Origin: Micromussa lordhowensis | Taxonomy: Eukaryota; Cnidaria; Anthozoa; Scleractinia; Lobophylliidae | Assembly (NCBI GenBank): GCA_964020085.1 | Contig: OZ026600.1 | Span: forward strand, 24,405,608-24,469,607 | Direction: 5' to 3' | Length of the DNA: 64,000 nucleotides | In this document: positions 11,709 to 23,940 of the stretch, in pieces | Position numbering within the stretch: position 1 is the first letter of the stretch | How the letters are laid out: each line of letters opens with the position of its first letter | The notes under the pieces: model-generated | Told to the model about the DNA's origin: nothing | What the model saw: the letters and a program-made list of their open reading frames with translations, nothing else | The model's database searches: none | Position numbers and translations under genes: made by a program

Positions 11709-13194
11709 CCTAGAGCGTGATCAGGCCTCCAGATCTTTGAACAATTCAGTCGGCCAATGGTATTTTCAGGGCAATTTTAAAAGCTCCTACTTTCTGAAAG
11801 TAGCGCGTTGAGTCTTTTTTTAGGGCAGCCTACACCATGTCAGTTTAGTTGACATTGTAAAGTTCGCTTGTCAGTCTTATTGTTATTTATGTTGGATGTG
11901 TCAAGGTCTGTCAATATTCCGAGTCTATTGCCACAAGCTCTATTGAGAGAGAATGAGGATTTGCCACTTGATCTTGAGAAACAGAAAAGAGATACCTCTT
12001 GCGCACTCAACATTTCAATGTTAACGCCACGCAAACGATGTTGCTGTCTTCTTTCTTTCCTTTTGTTTACATTTATTTTTCAGGAGCGGGGTTGGATATT
12101 GTTGCTCGTCACGCATTCCTTCGTTGCGAAGGAATTTGTGACAGCAGGGGGGGGCACCCATCTACCCCGAGGGTAAGAGGTACCAAGATCCTGTTTTGTG
12201 GGCGTGGCTTGAAACTATCCCCCCAAAGAGATACCCGATTCTGAGACAAAATAAAAGTCAGCTGATTTTCAATTTTTTTTTTACACACGTTAATTCCTTC
12301 AGGACTTTATAATATTGAATTAAAATTAGTCTAACTACCTAACTAAAAAATCACTTATAACTACTACAATAAAAGAAAGGATAAGAAAGCCTGTTTTACA
12401 AGGAAGCCGTGTATAAAAGCAAAATAAAAGCTACATACGACTACTATCAAAATCATAATTCTTCAACTTAGATTTAATTACATTAAGAGAGGGCGACTGT
12501 CAGATATCCAAGGGTAGACGATTAAACAGTACAGCTCCACTGTAGGACAGACTTCTCTTAAAATAATTAGTGCGGGGCTGTGGGATGGCAAGCGAATAGT
12601 CACTATCTCTTAGGTTATAAGTTAAGGTGTCGGAACGGAAGACAAATTACGAACTAAGATAGTCCGAAACCATATTATTTACAATCTTATACATCATATT
12701 GATTTATCAACAAGGCGTTGACTGTCCGCAGTTTAACCAGTTAACCATCCGCAACAATTCATCAGTACTGCGATCGTAATTTGAAAAAGTTATGACTCGT
12801 GCAGCACGATTTTGTAACTTCTGTAACTTTTGAGAAAGGCTCTTGGAACAGAAAGGCTAAACACCCTAAGATCAGAGATAGCGAAACCGCTTTTGATTGA
12901 AGGTACGACAAACATCCCGTCTTTTTTATATGGGAGACCCTCCCCCGGAAATCTACCTTGTCATACCTCGAGACTTCAAAAGCGCATTTCTGGTACAAAC
13001 CAGGCGATATGGGTACAAACATGTCGTAAAATACGATATCTGTAAATTCATAGCTATATTAGACAGGAATCCTGTCAAAAGCAAAGGATTTTGAAGGGCT
13101 ACTCGTTCGCCCCCCTCCCCACCCGTACCGCTTTGCCACGCGTCACGCAATGCTTGTCGTGACTACTTCTCACGTGACTCCACTCTCCACAATC
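11709..13194. other. Divergent promoter region of PGGHG and BPNT1 with a LINE remnant
   Basis: Both flanking genes are transcribed away from this stretch. It holds a GC-rich repeat with a T-run at about 12060-12290 and the LINE remnant at 12430-12840. Immediately before BPNT1 there is a CACGTGAC box (13171-13178). No TATA box is obvious for either gene. Confidence 0.4.
12430..12840 (-). pseudogene. LINE reverse-transcriptase C-terminal remnant
   Basis: The minus strand reads KLQKLQNRAARVIT, then a second block YNLRDSDYSLAIPQPRTNYF and SGAVLFNRLPLDI, separated by stops and small frame changes. This order (KLQNRAARVI, then a P-R-T-x-Y-x-K-x-S-x-x-Y-x-G block, then W/F-N-x-L-P) is the conserved end of CR1/L2/jockey-type non-LTR reverse transcriptase proteins. 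It is 5'-truncated and decayed, with an A-rich 3' side near 12270. Confidence 0.7.
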
Positions 13195-16100
13195 ATGGCT
13201 GCCGCTAGTCCGTTTTTTTTGATGCGTCTCGTATCTTCATCCGTGGCTGTAGCCAATAGAGCTGGTGGAATTATCCGCAGCATAATGAAAACAGGAAGCC
13301 TTAATGTAGTGGACAAGGTTTGTTCATCTTCATTTTCGAAATTGTCTATGTTTGGGAAGTCAAAATACAGTTATGAACAACAGGTCTCTGTAAACAGCTG
13401 GTACGAAACTCATGAAACGCAGCTTGGTCACACTTTACTGACTTTTGTTTAGTTTTAGAATTTTGATCACGGCACTAAATTATTTCTTTTTATCATCTTA
13501 CACTTCTTGGAGAAAAAGAAATGGATTTCTTTATCGGAAAATGTCTCTGTTTCTTGAGCTTATAGCGAGTCATAAATTATTGAAGCTTATGCACTTGAAT
13601 AAAATAATGTGAATGTTGATGAAGAGCGAATATCTACATAATTTATTTGCAAAATCCTATAAGGACATACATACTTTGTTAAGCATGTATGCATACTTAA
13701 CATACTTTGTTAAGCTTTAACTTAACAGAGTATCAGTGATAAAAAATCCCTCGTAGTACTAGTAAGAGAAACTTTAATGTACATAGGCAGGGCATGATTC
13801 AGGTGAATTCTTGTGATTACATTAATGTGCTGGTAAGCTTAGAGTTAAAAATTAAGTTTGTTAATTCATTATTAACTACCTATCAACCAAGAGTGAGGTC
13901 GTTACGGGAAAATTCAAACCGAGACCTTCCCATTTGACCGTGCAATAACGGCCAAGGTTTGAGATTCTCCCATAAAGACAGTCAACATTTGAGGTTAATA
14001 AGTAGTTTATTATAATTATGGCTTATTAAAAGCTGTGTGGCTGTTTCCTTCATCCTCTCCGACACTAACTCAATCATAATTTAACACTTTGAATTCACCG
14101 TTCTTCTGAAATTGTAGCTCATCAAGGTAATATGATTCACTCTCAGTGTTCCTCATCACTCATAGTTTTCAGACGCTACAATTTTTAGGAAAATTTTTTT
14201 TTCCTTTTTTCAATTATCAAACCTCCTGCTGTGTGTTTGCAGACCCAAAATATTATTGGCCTATGGACATTATGATAGTTTTTTGCCCTAGAATTAGCCA
14301 ACCAGAGTGCACATCATATCAGCTACAAACACAAGCCATATAAATAATAACATCCAGTTCAGCTCACATATTGATTACCTTATGTATATTCTGTAAATAA
14401 CCGCCTCTTATTATTAACTGCACTGTGGTAGTGGCCAACCCGAAAGCTCTGCTCCTTTGGCCACTACGCACTATCTCAAAGTAATACCTAGTGCACATGT
14501 AGTTACTTTTCCTTTGTTCTTTTGTTTTACCATTATTGTAATTTAACATAATTTGTGAGAATAAGTGTGAATAAACTGAATACTGAATACTGAATACATT
14601 CAATGACAGTCGGGTAATCAGAATTAAGTCAGAATAAGTATTTAAAAGGGCTGGTTCCAATTTTTTTCTAAATGGTGGTGACCCCATTACTGCTGCTGTC
14701 CTCCATTAAGCAAAATCAAATCTGAACTTGAGAAGTTTTAATTATTTCACAGTTTCACAAACATTACATGTATCCTTATTTAACTGTTGACATTTAACAA
14801 CTGGATAGCATAAGCTCAAAGTTTCTTATAGCTCATACTGTAATTGGCAAGGGGCAATTAGCCCCAAGCTGTAAGCCAGCTTACCAAGTCACTGGAAACT
14901 GAGGGTGAGCCATCTAATTGTTTTAGTGTAAACCATTAACCTAACTTTCAAATAAACAAGAGAAGAACTGTTGCAGAAACTTCACAAAAATGATTTGGTC
15001 TAATAATTAGACCATCACTAATAAGACCATCCCTGTGCAGCCAATCAGATTGCACATTTCCTTGTCAGTCAGTCAGTGGGTTATACTAATCAAGGTCATA
15101 CATGTATGTTAACAAAATTCAGTTAAAAGAAAGCCTGAAAAAACTTCAGGCTCCAGATTGTGATTCAGTGACAATTTCGTGCTTTACTGCAGAGCTACAT
15201 GATCATGCTACTGAGAGTTCTACAAGTTCTACAAGTTCTACAAGTTCTACATTATAACCATGAAATGATAAAAGCTAGATACTGAACACAGTTGAACCCC
15301 ACTACAGTATTTTGAGCTTTCAGGTGAATGAAATATTGTTTGAAATAGCGTGAGTTCTAAATAGCTGATACATGTAGTAAATGACTGAAGGGAAAATCGA
15401 AGGGAAATGGTTTTGAGTTTGAAATAACAGGGAATTTGAAATAACTGAGTTCAAATTAGCTAGGTCCAACTGTATGATTATGTAACATAAATATATATCA
15501 TGTTTGAACTGAAGTGGGAAAAAACAAGATGACCAAAAGAGCATCAGAAAAGTCATGAGTTCATTATTCTGCCTTCTAGTTTTCACTACTAAGTTTTGGC
15601 TGATTTTTTTAGGGAGATAGTGGTGAATATGACCCTCAGACTGAAGCAGATCGGGCATCTCAGAAATGTATCATTGGTTCACTTCTCAGAGTGTATCCTA
15701 CTCTCAGAATTATTGGCGAGGAAGAGGTTTGTAGCATATGTTCTTGAAGTTAATCACTGTGTTCATACTCCAGACCTACATGTATTATTGATTATTCACA
15801 ATAAGTTACATGCAAACAGCTGGGCTGGGTCATGAGAGCCTAGTGTTTAGTGCACTAGAGGTTGGAACAAGCCTTGACGAGGGAAATTCTGTTGTGTTCT
15901 TGGGCAAGACACAGTGCCTCTCTCTTCATATGTGTATTATGAATGGATACCAACGAATTTAATGCTAGGGGTACTTGCAACTCTATGATTGACTGGCCTC
16001 CCATCCAGGCTCACTCAGTGGGGATGTGCAGGGGGTGGTGGTACGGAGGAGGGGGGGGGGGGGCGGTTGTTGGAGAAGTGAAAATGTTCCTACTCCACTT

Positions 16101-17656
16101 CAGTCTACAGGAAATCAGAGCTGTATCCTGGCCTGATTAGGCGACTAGGCTGAAAGGCAGATTTTGGTAGAAGCGGAAAGAAAAAACACGTCTTATTATA
16201 ATTATTAGACAGTTGATTTTAAGCCTAAAAAAACTGCTCTGTGCATAATTATTATAGATACATGTAAAACTAATTCCTATGAGTGTGTAAATTTCTTGTT
16301 ATTTATCTAATACATTTAGATCCATCTCATTATTTTTAGGATGTTCATTTGGATGATGTAAAAGAGGAATTTATTGAAATTTCTGAAGATGTTGCTGTGT
16401 TGTCAAAGACCTGCCCAGGAGATCTCTCTTCAGTGAAACCAGAAGAAGTAAGTTACTTTAATTTCTAACTTAAAGATTCTTCTCCCTAGATATAAAACCT
16501 TGTGTAATAGTTCACACAGCTGTTTACCTTATCCATTCACTCTTTGAGTCCCAGTCATTCCACGTACGGTTTGCTAACTTGAGTAACTGTTCTTGTACCA
16601 ATCTTTCATTAACATTTGTTTTCTCTTATCTAATAGCTATTTACCATTGAGACCTTCATGACTTTTCTTTCATGAATATTTAACAACTATTCACCAAAGT
16701 GGAGGTGGCTTAAGCGGTGGATATTTACCGAGCCGCGAAGCGGCGAGATTAATATCCACCGCTAACCACCGACACTGAGGTGAATAGTTGTTTTAGTTTA
16801 TACTAAAACAGTGAGATAATAAACACCAAAAACAAATTAATTTGGATGATTTCTTCACTTCTCACGGATGCAAAGCGGATGTCAATTTCTCTCGAGTTGC
16901 TCGGAGGTAAATAGTTAACAATTATCCTGCGAAATCGTGCGGAATATCGTCTGATACTTAGCCGACTCGGCCTACGGCCTCGTCGGCTAAAATCAGACGA
17001 TATTCCGCGAGATTGAGCAGGATAATTGTTTTATTATTCAACAAATTGATAACAAAACAGCCTAACATTTTTAAATCTCTCTGTCGACATTTTCTCAACT
17101 TCCTTTTTCTCCCCACGTACGAAGCTACGTATACCGCCGGATATCTGTTACCTACGGATGACAGATATCGAGAGCATCATGACCATATTTGGACGGTGTT
17201 ACAATTCGTTGAATAATAACACAGGATATCCGGAGTTTGACGAGCCAATCAGCGCGCGCCATCAACGCTATCCACCACTGTTTTAGTATAATACTAAAAT
17301 GTTATATTCCCATTCACACAGTACAGACCAGTAAAAATCAAACAGGCTGTCTGCCATGATGATACATGTACATGTAACTGAAAAAGTCCAGCTGAACATA
17401 GGAAAAATACAATACATAATTTTAAAAATACACCACGTACAGTATTAGCATTTTTGTTCCATTAGTAACATGCACAAATAATGGCTTTGAACCTCTTTTA
17501 ACTTCAGACACTAATAGTCCTATTGTGGCATTTTTATTTTTTTTGAAACTTGACAGGTGACTGTCTGGGTAGACCCACTGGATGGTACAAGAGAGTTTAC
17601 TGAAGGTAAATTTTAAATTTCCTATTTATATAGCGCATTTATCTATATAGATATAA

Positions 17657-17702
<46 letters not shown>

Positions 17703-17872
17703 CCACGCAGTTCGCAATTTTCATGAGAAAGTACAGTATGATATACCGGTGCCCCCAGGTCAGAATAAGTGATAAGCCATCACACCGGGGACATTCCCCT
17801 ACTCTTTCCGAACAGTGCGTGGGTTCTTTAACGTCCCACACCAGTACTGTGAGACGGGGCCTACGATTTATT

Positions 17873-17910
<38 letters not shown>

Positions 17911-17917
17911 AGATGTC

Positions 17918-17950
<33 letters not shown>

Positions 17951-19100
17951 AAAGACCCTGAGTGTTGGTCCGGCCGAGATTTGAACCTGCGACCTCCCGC
18001 ACAGCAGTCCGGTGCTCTACCGGTGCTCTACCAACTGAGCTAACCGGTCGGCGGTACAACTATCTTTGTAGAAGTTACCTTTACCTTTTTTTTTATTTAC
18101 AACTATCTTGGTCTTGTGGAATTCTTCTTTGTTGCAGTGACTAGCTAGAACCGACCAATGACTGTTGACAAACATCACAGAAGTCCTCCAGCCAATACCA
18201 TAATGGCTAAACTGGTCAATCATTTTCAACCGACCAGATTTACATGTATAACAATGTTGACTGACTCACTTAACTCTGAAGATGACTTCTGCTCAGGTTG
18301 ACAAAACAACAGTCACCAACAATAGTGTTTTTCAGAACTGCACTCGTGGGGACGATTACACTACACTGTATACGAACTACTGATAATCTTGGGATTTAGC
18401 CATTTACTAAATTATCAGCTTAATGTCATTAAAGTTCTTGTCAAAGTAGATTTCCTCATCTGCTAATGAATTTCATCTGAACACAGATTTTTATAATGAA
18501 TTATAGTGATTATTTTCATCTGTCGTAATCCACCTCTCGTAATCTGCACTAGGTCTGTACGATCATGTGACAGTACTTATTGGTATTTCAATGAACGGCA
18601 AGCCTATAGCAGGGGTCATTCATCAGCCATTTTATGGCTACGAAAAGGAGCCCCAAGGAAGTGAGCTTGGAAGAACCCTGTGGGGAATAAGAGGTCTTGG
18701 CACATTTGGCTTTACTCACATCCCCCCACCAGCAGGACGACGCATTATCACCACAACCCGCTCTCATTCCAACACGACCGTAGTACAAACTATAGAGGCG
18801 ATGAAGCCTGATAAAATATTGAAGGCTGGTGGGGCAGGATACAAAGTGCTGCTGCTGTTGGAAGGGACTGCAGATGCATATGTATTTGCAAGTCCAGGCT
18901 GTAAACGCTGGGATACATGTGCTTGTGAGGCACTTCTCGAAGCTGTGGGTGGTACTCTTACAGACATCTGTGGGGAGCACATTGAGTATGATGGACAAGC
19001 GGACAGTTATGTTAATAAAACCGGAGTCCTGGGGTCTCTGAAGGACCATAGTTTCTATGTAGACATGATTCCAGAGTCTATTAAAAGCAGTTTGCTTTGA
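13195..19100 (+). CDS. BPNT1: 3'(2'),5'-bisphosphate nucleotidase (five exons)
   Basis: Exons 13195-13317, 15613-15726, 16340-16447, 17557-17605 and 18553-19100 join in frame to 313 residues (human BPNT1 308). The enzyme hydrolyses 3'-phosphoadenosine 5'-phosphate (PAP) to AMP in sulphate metabolism, and also inositol 1,4-bisphosphate; it is a cytosolic, magnesium-dependent, lithium-sensitive phosphatase. Metal-site motifs of the inositol-monophosphatase superfamily are all present: IIGEEE at the end of exon 2, WVDPLDGTREFTEG in exon 4, and GCKRWDTCACEALLEAVGG in exon 5. The opening MRLVSSSVAVANRAGGIIR matches the family N-terminus. The ATG at 13195 has a good context and fits the human start; an in-frame ATG at 13150 would add 15 residues. 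A possible AATAAA is at 19667. Confidence 0.95.
14405..14600 (+). repeat. Retroposon-like 3' end with (CTGAATA)n tail
   Basis: A second copy of the repeat at 8533-8722, here in BPNT1 intron 1, ending in three CTGAATA units (about 14575-14598) instead of GGTTGAA units. Confidence 0.5.
15835..16180 (+). repeat. SINE-like repeat (family of 30440-31098), degenerate
   Basis: It shares TTGTGTTCTTGGGCAAGACAC, CAGTGCCTCTCTC and CTCCCATCCAGG blocks with the two copies at 30440-30727 and 30800-31098. The tRNA-like head is decayed here. It contains a G-run at 16047-16061. It lies in BPNT1 intron 2. Confidence 0.55.
16918..17030. repeat. Palindromic MITE
   Basis: The two halves, AACAATTATCCTGCGAAAT and its reverse complement near 17030, continue inward through GGAATATCGTCTGAT and GCCGACTCGG almost to the centre. 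A part copy (CGATATTCCGCGCGATTTCG) is at about 49877-49905. A smaller hairpin with GGTGGATAT arms is just upstream at 16703-16770. Both lie in BPNT1 intron 3. Confidence 0.75.
17610..18052 (-). repeat. tRNA-derived SINE with duplicated A-box segment
   Basis: On the minus strand, 18052-17966 looks like a tRNA: A box TTAGCTCAGTTGG, then B box GGTTCAAATCTC, spaced by about 50 nt. The piece GGTAGAGCACC occurs twice in a row after the A box, which a functional tRNA would not have. A non-tRNA body follows (GGACGTTAAAGAACCCAC) and ends in an AT-rich tail near 17610. This is a SINE in the fourth intron of BPNT1, not a tRNA gene. Confidence 0.8.
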
Positions 19101-21449
19101 AAATTGTAATAGAAGTGTTTTCAAGTGACAATCGCATTCATTATTTCATTGTTTTTTATTACTACATGTGTTATTTTTAGTTTTTCTATGCATAGGGTAA
19201 TGAGAAAATATTTATGGTGCCATTCATGGTTATACAATGTAAAACACACCAATCACTAACCTAAGCCAGACAAAAGTTTTATTTTAATTTAGCAGTGGAG
19301 TAAAATATAATTTACTTCTTACTTATCTTCACAGTATGTCATGGACTACAGCAGTCTGTGTTTTTCCAGTCTGTCTTGCACTAACTTTTGTTCTTCACTT
19401 CTCATTCATGCTTTTAAGATAAAAGAGGGACTGCTCACATTGTACGTATCCTTTTTCAGAAACAAAATTTCCAGGACTTTTCCAGGACTTTAAAATTCAC
19501 ATTAACCCTTTTATTCCCAAGATCTCAATGTTAACTCTCCTTACTGTCTGCCATACATTTCATATTTTTTACTCGAGTTTAACAGATTTCCAGAACTTTC
19601 CAGGACCAGTAGCCTTTTCCAGGACCCATTCGAACCCTGTGCACAAAGTCTAGTTGTGAGCTAAACAATAAACAATAAGATTGTTCGACAGAAAAAAACA
19701 GATCCTCAAAAACTTGAGTTTGATTTGCAAATGACATTTTTTTTGGTACATCAAATGAAGTCTTTTTTACTTAAAGGGAGGACTTCACAGTTCAGCGCAT
19801 GTCTCTAAATGAAAATACTTTTGTTCACTTCTTATCAATGTTATATTGCTTTAGTTCACTAATCAAATGCTATAGTCATTCATGGCAGAATGATGGATGA
19901 CCAAAATTCTCAGATTTCAGTGGATTTTACCAACTCTGTTGACTGTTGAATTTAGTTTTGACCCATAGGATTCATTTTATTCTACAATTGATGATTTTAC
20001 AGCTATTTGCATGTGAAAGTAGGTAACTTGCTTACGATAGGTTCCTAAATAATTAAAAAAACTGCACCTGTGCCAGAAAGTGTGCAGAGGTGAATAAATA
20101 ATACAGACATGCACTGAGCAGGGCTTTCAATAAGATTTGAAGTAGGTGGCTACCTCGGAAAAGCACATGCCGGAGTAATATGAGAAGCCCAGGAGAATTT
20201 CTCTCTGGAGAATTTTTAAAAGTTAAATATACCCGCCGACTTTCAACAGAATACCCGCCGGAGCTCTGGCGGGTGCCGGGTCCTATTGAAAGCACTGACT
20301 GAGCCGTGAACCCTTCCCTTAGTGTATGCAAGAGTTTTCTTACTGAAAGTATATTTAAGTTCATGCCAAAAAAATAACGTTGGAAAGGAATCCAGGTCGT
20401 AATTGAGTTACTTCAGGCATGGCACAAATGCATTCAGGAAACATTTAATATTTGCACTTTATTTTACATGTACAGCATAACAAAGCAACAGTTCTATACA
20501 AATATATGTAAAAGCCATTGCTGTACAACCAACAAGTTGACTCGGAATTGCTTGCATGATGTTCTGCCATTCATGTTCATTTTGTCTAGAGCCTTGGGGA
20601 ATTTCTTGTGGAATACTCTAAAATAATATTACAGCAATGCTTCAATGTGCAATAACAAAAGTTCATTCCTTGCTCCATTTATCGTGCAAGGCACCCAAGT
20701 ATCAATGCTCTACAACTGTGCAACAGTCTTACATAAGCAAAGATAAAGCTACTTAAATAATAATTTTTGGCACTACAACTTTCCAAGAAGAGACAGGCAG
20801 AAAAGTACCTATGCAATCTTGATGATTTCTGTGAAAACCAAAGAATTTACAAATTAATCAGGGCTCGATAAAAGTGCTGTCCAGTCGTCCGGGTCTAGAA
20901 GATTCTCCTTCTGGGCAACTTTTCATTATCACTTGCCCAATGGGCAAGAGATCAAGCAAATCGTCTGCCAACTAAGTCATTAAAAGAGCAAACTAAGACT
21001 TGTCCAGAGGAAGCAAAATTTTAGAGCTTGTCCCAAGGGCAGGCTGGAATTAATGTTTTTTTCGAGCCCTGATTAATGTTAAAGCTTTGTAATGGTTTGA
21101 AAAAAAGTATTAGTAATGGCAAAACTGAATTGTTATTAGTTTCCACAAAGAAATTGTAGTCAATATCAATGAGAAATATTTGCAAGAATAAAGGTAATAA
21201 GAGCAAGGTTTAAAATTACAACTTATGCTTTGCATTCTTTTACAACTTAAATTATAGCAAAGCGACAAGACTGGCTATAAAATCAAGCTAATAAATCTTA
21301 TTAATGCCCCTCTGATGTTGGAGCTCCTTCCTATGATAGAACATTACAGCCATATAGTGTTTGAATATGATACATGGATATGTACATTGATGTATGTAAT
21401 TATTCACATCTTGGATATTTTGTGATTGTCCAAAATCATCTGATCACCT
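19101..21449. other. Intergenic between BPNT1 and the RING gene, repeat-rich
   Basis: It holds the BPNT1 3' UTR, a decayed element at 19451-19640 related to 21747-22036 (both carry CCAGGACTTTTCCA blocks and end near GAACCCTG), an imperfect inverted repeat at about 20125-20300 (GCTTTCAATA / TATTGAAAGC), and the CAGGG element at 20859-21071. No exon-like reading frame was recognised. Confidence 0.45.
20859..21071. repeat. CAGGG-terminus element, copy 1
   Basis: A 213 bp element begins CAGGGCTCGA and ends TCGAGCCCTG, and is flanked on both sides by ATTAAT, probably the target duplication. Inside is CTTGCCCAATGGGCAAG. A decayed relative is at 26988-27216, flanked by CACTA. Confidence 0.75.
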
Positions 21450-23940
21450 CTATTTTGTGTAACGTCTATTATTTTCCTTTATTGGCCGCAGATTGTGTCT
21501 GTTGTACCCACTTCTTTTCTCCGTTCTCCTCCCTGTTTTATCAGATAGAAGTTCAACTTGTTTATTTTTTTTACTTCTCCGAGTCATAGGCTTTTTCATT
21601 TCTACACCACTCATTCGATCACCAGAACTTTTCCTTTTCTTTGGTGTGGACTGTGGACATTTTCTAAAGACAAACAAGCAAACAGGTGTCAGATCAAGTG
21701 GCTCAGGCCTTGTTTACAGGGAGTTGAGTAATCTTAGTGTTAGACACAGGGTTCGCACCCTTTAATCAGAAACAAATTTCCAGGACTTTTCCATGACTTT
21801 TCAAGGACTCATTGATTTTTCAAGAGCTCTAAAATTCACATTAACCCTGCACTCCTATGATCTCGATGTTAATTCTCCTTACTGCCTTTCATACACTTCA
21901 TATTTTTTAGCCGAGTTTAACAAATTTCCAGAACTTTCCAGGACCAGTGGCCTTTTTCCAGGACTTTCCAGTCCTGGAAAATCCCATAATAAAATTCCAG
22001 GACTTTCCAGGTTTTCCAGGACCCGTATGAACCCTGTAGACAGCACACATTTCCTACATGTATTTTATTGACAAATTGGCAAGACAGGTTTCATTAAGGG
22101 CTTGGCACTGAGCAAATTGACCGTCTGAGAACAATTTGCCTGGCTGGTTTGACCATCTAGCTGAAACTTTTTTCACAAAGAAGTTCAGTTCTAATAATTT
22201 TGCCCTTCTGTGAAAACCAGTTGAAAACGTTAATGAAACCCCTGCATGCTACCCTTGTACAGGCATTTCCTAGCAACCTGGGAAACCTGCTGTAGTTCAA
22301 TCAATCAAACATTTCAAAAAAAAAAAACGTTTGAAAATAGTTTTTGCCCCATTTGGTCCTAAGGTGCACAAAAGCTTTAGTTTGTCAGGTTTTCCTACAA
22401 ATTCTGAATGGTTTGTTAGAGTAGTGTCCTGTCTTTTTATCAGGGACTTTTCGTATGTTTGAATAGCAGTACTGAAGGATTTTAAACAATGTTTTAGACA
22501 ACATTGTTGAAAGCAATTGCTATTTTTCGTTTGGTCTTTTTCCTTCACAGGGCCATTCCATGCCATATTGACACCACTTCTAAGGAAGTTGCTATGTCAA
22601 CATCATTCCATCATTTATTCTAATGGAGTCTGAAAGACAGAGTTGACTGTTGTCTACTTTTTGAGTGAGGTATCACATTTGCACTTTTAGGTATTTATTT
22701 TTTTCTTAAATTGTCTCATCAGTGAAAGGTGGTGTGAATATAAAATGGAATGGCTCACACCTTGCATTCAGCAAATTAAGCTTAAGTTTAAAGTGCCCCT
22801 GTGACAAAAAATAAATTGTTTTTTTCCTTTGGATTTCAAAACTATGTTAAATAAACACTAAGTGACCCAAGTTTTAATGCTTGATTTAAAAAAGGCACTT
22901 GTTTATTTTAACTGGAACTTTCCTATTTAATGATCCACCATTACTAAATTTAAGTTCTTGAGAGAGCTGGATCGAGGAGACAATGACGTCAAAGGCTCAC
23001 TAGTTTAAGAATGCAATGCGTGCGTATGCTGCAGAATTAATATGCAGCACGGGGGGCTTTCACACTTTTAAACTCGCACTTTGCATACATAATAAGCTGC
23101 GTTCACACGCTGAAATTTTAAGCTGGTGAGCCTTTGACGTCACTTTTCCCGGATCCAACCCTCTGAGGACAAATCGGTCAGGTTTGAACGTGAGTAATGG
23201 CGGATCGTGAAATCCAAAACTTACACTCAAAGTAAGCGGCCTTTGGATAAAAATGAAAAATTAGAATTTTGCCAGTCAAGTGTTAAGCAGACACACTTTC
23301 AGAATCTCAAGAAAAAAAGGAAGTGATTTTTTTTATCACAGGGGCACTTTAAGCTTATCTATTATAAGCTTGAATTTTCAAATATTTTCATCACCACTAG
23401 CATTGGCATGCTGGACAACTTTTGCTGACACATACTTGTGTATTTTTCCTGGGTACTCTTCAAATGCAACACTAAGCTTGCCTCTTAGCTAACATAAAAG
23501 TTACAACACGTGCTAGCTTACAACAGCAACTACATGGCGATGTACATGTAGCTAACTGCCAATCTTGTGCTAACATAGTCACTGAACATGAATAGAAGGA
23601 AAAGAACTCACTGTAAGTGATCTGGTAGTTCCCAGTGCCACATTTGCAACTTGCAGCGACTATTAGGACAATTCCTGACACCTAAGTGAACTTGAACTTC
23701 GATATTGTCCTCGGGTATATCTGGTCTTGTCTTGGGAAAAGCATTTTCTCTTTGGCAAGTGGGACATCTTTCGAGCCCAACTCTCCTGTTGCCCTCTTTG
23801 TCATACAAGCAATTCTCGCACAAGCGATGCTGACAGGAACCGTAAATCATCCGTAGATTCGGAGTCCAGCATATCAAGCAGTTAAACCGTTGCTCAAACG
23901 AAATGGTCGAGGAAAGCAAAAGATCTGTGCTGTCCTCCAT
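21450..23940 (-). CDS. Small RING-finger protein with TRAF-type zinc finger (two exons)
   Basis: Exons 23940-23612 and 21663-21450 join in frame to 180 residues. A C3HC4-type RING lies at about residues 22-63: CLIC, then CQHRLCENC, then CPTC. A second cysteine/histidine set at residues 88-108 (NCPNSRCKL and HWELPDHL) resembles a TRAF-type zinc finger. The tail is very basic (TPKKRKSS, TRRSKKNKQ, TGRRTEKRS) and looks like a nuclear-localising or RNA/DNA-contacting segment. The likely role is an E3 ubiquitin ligase; substrate and orthologue are not recognised. An in-frame ATG at 23991 would add 17 residues; 23940 was preferred for its adenine at -3 and closeness to the RING. The gene is divergent from the SLC25 gene, 384 bp away. 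Confidence 0.75.
21747..22036. repeat. CAGGG-terminus element with 6 bp target duplication
   Basis: A 290 bp element begins CAGGGTTCGCA and ends TATGAACCCTG, with TAGACA directly repeated at both sides. The interior is built of CCAGGACTTTTCCA-like blocks. It lies in the intron of the RING gene. Confidence 0.75.
22788..23352. repeat. TTAA-bounded MITE (family B), 565 bp
   Basis: TTAA flanks terminal repeats AGTGCCCCTGTGACAAAAAA and TTTTTTTATCACAGGGGCACT. An inner inverted pair carries TGACGTCAAAGGCTCAC (about 22983-22999) and its reverse complement (about 23125-23142). No protein is encoded. It lies in the intron of the RING gene. Confidence 0.8.

Noticed and set aside
17966..18052. Possible tRNA gene on the minus strand
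   Set aside because: The A-box segment is duplicated and the sequence continues into a SINE body with an AT-rich tail.
18588..19124. 178-residue minus-strand open frame
   Set aside because: Antisense of the last BPNT1 exon, which carries the WDTC metal-site motif in the sense frame.
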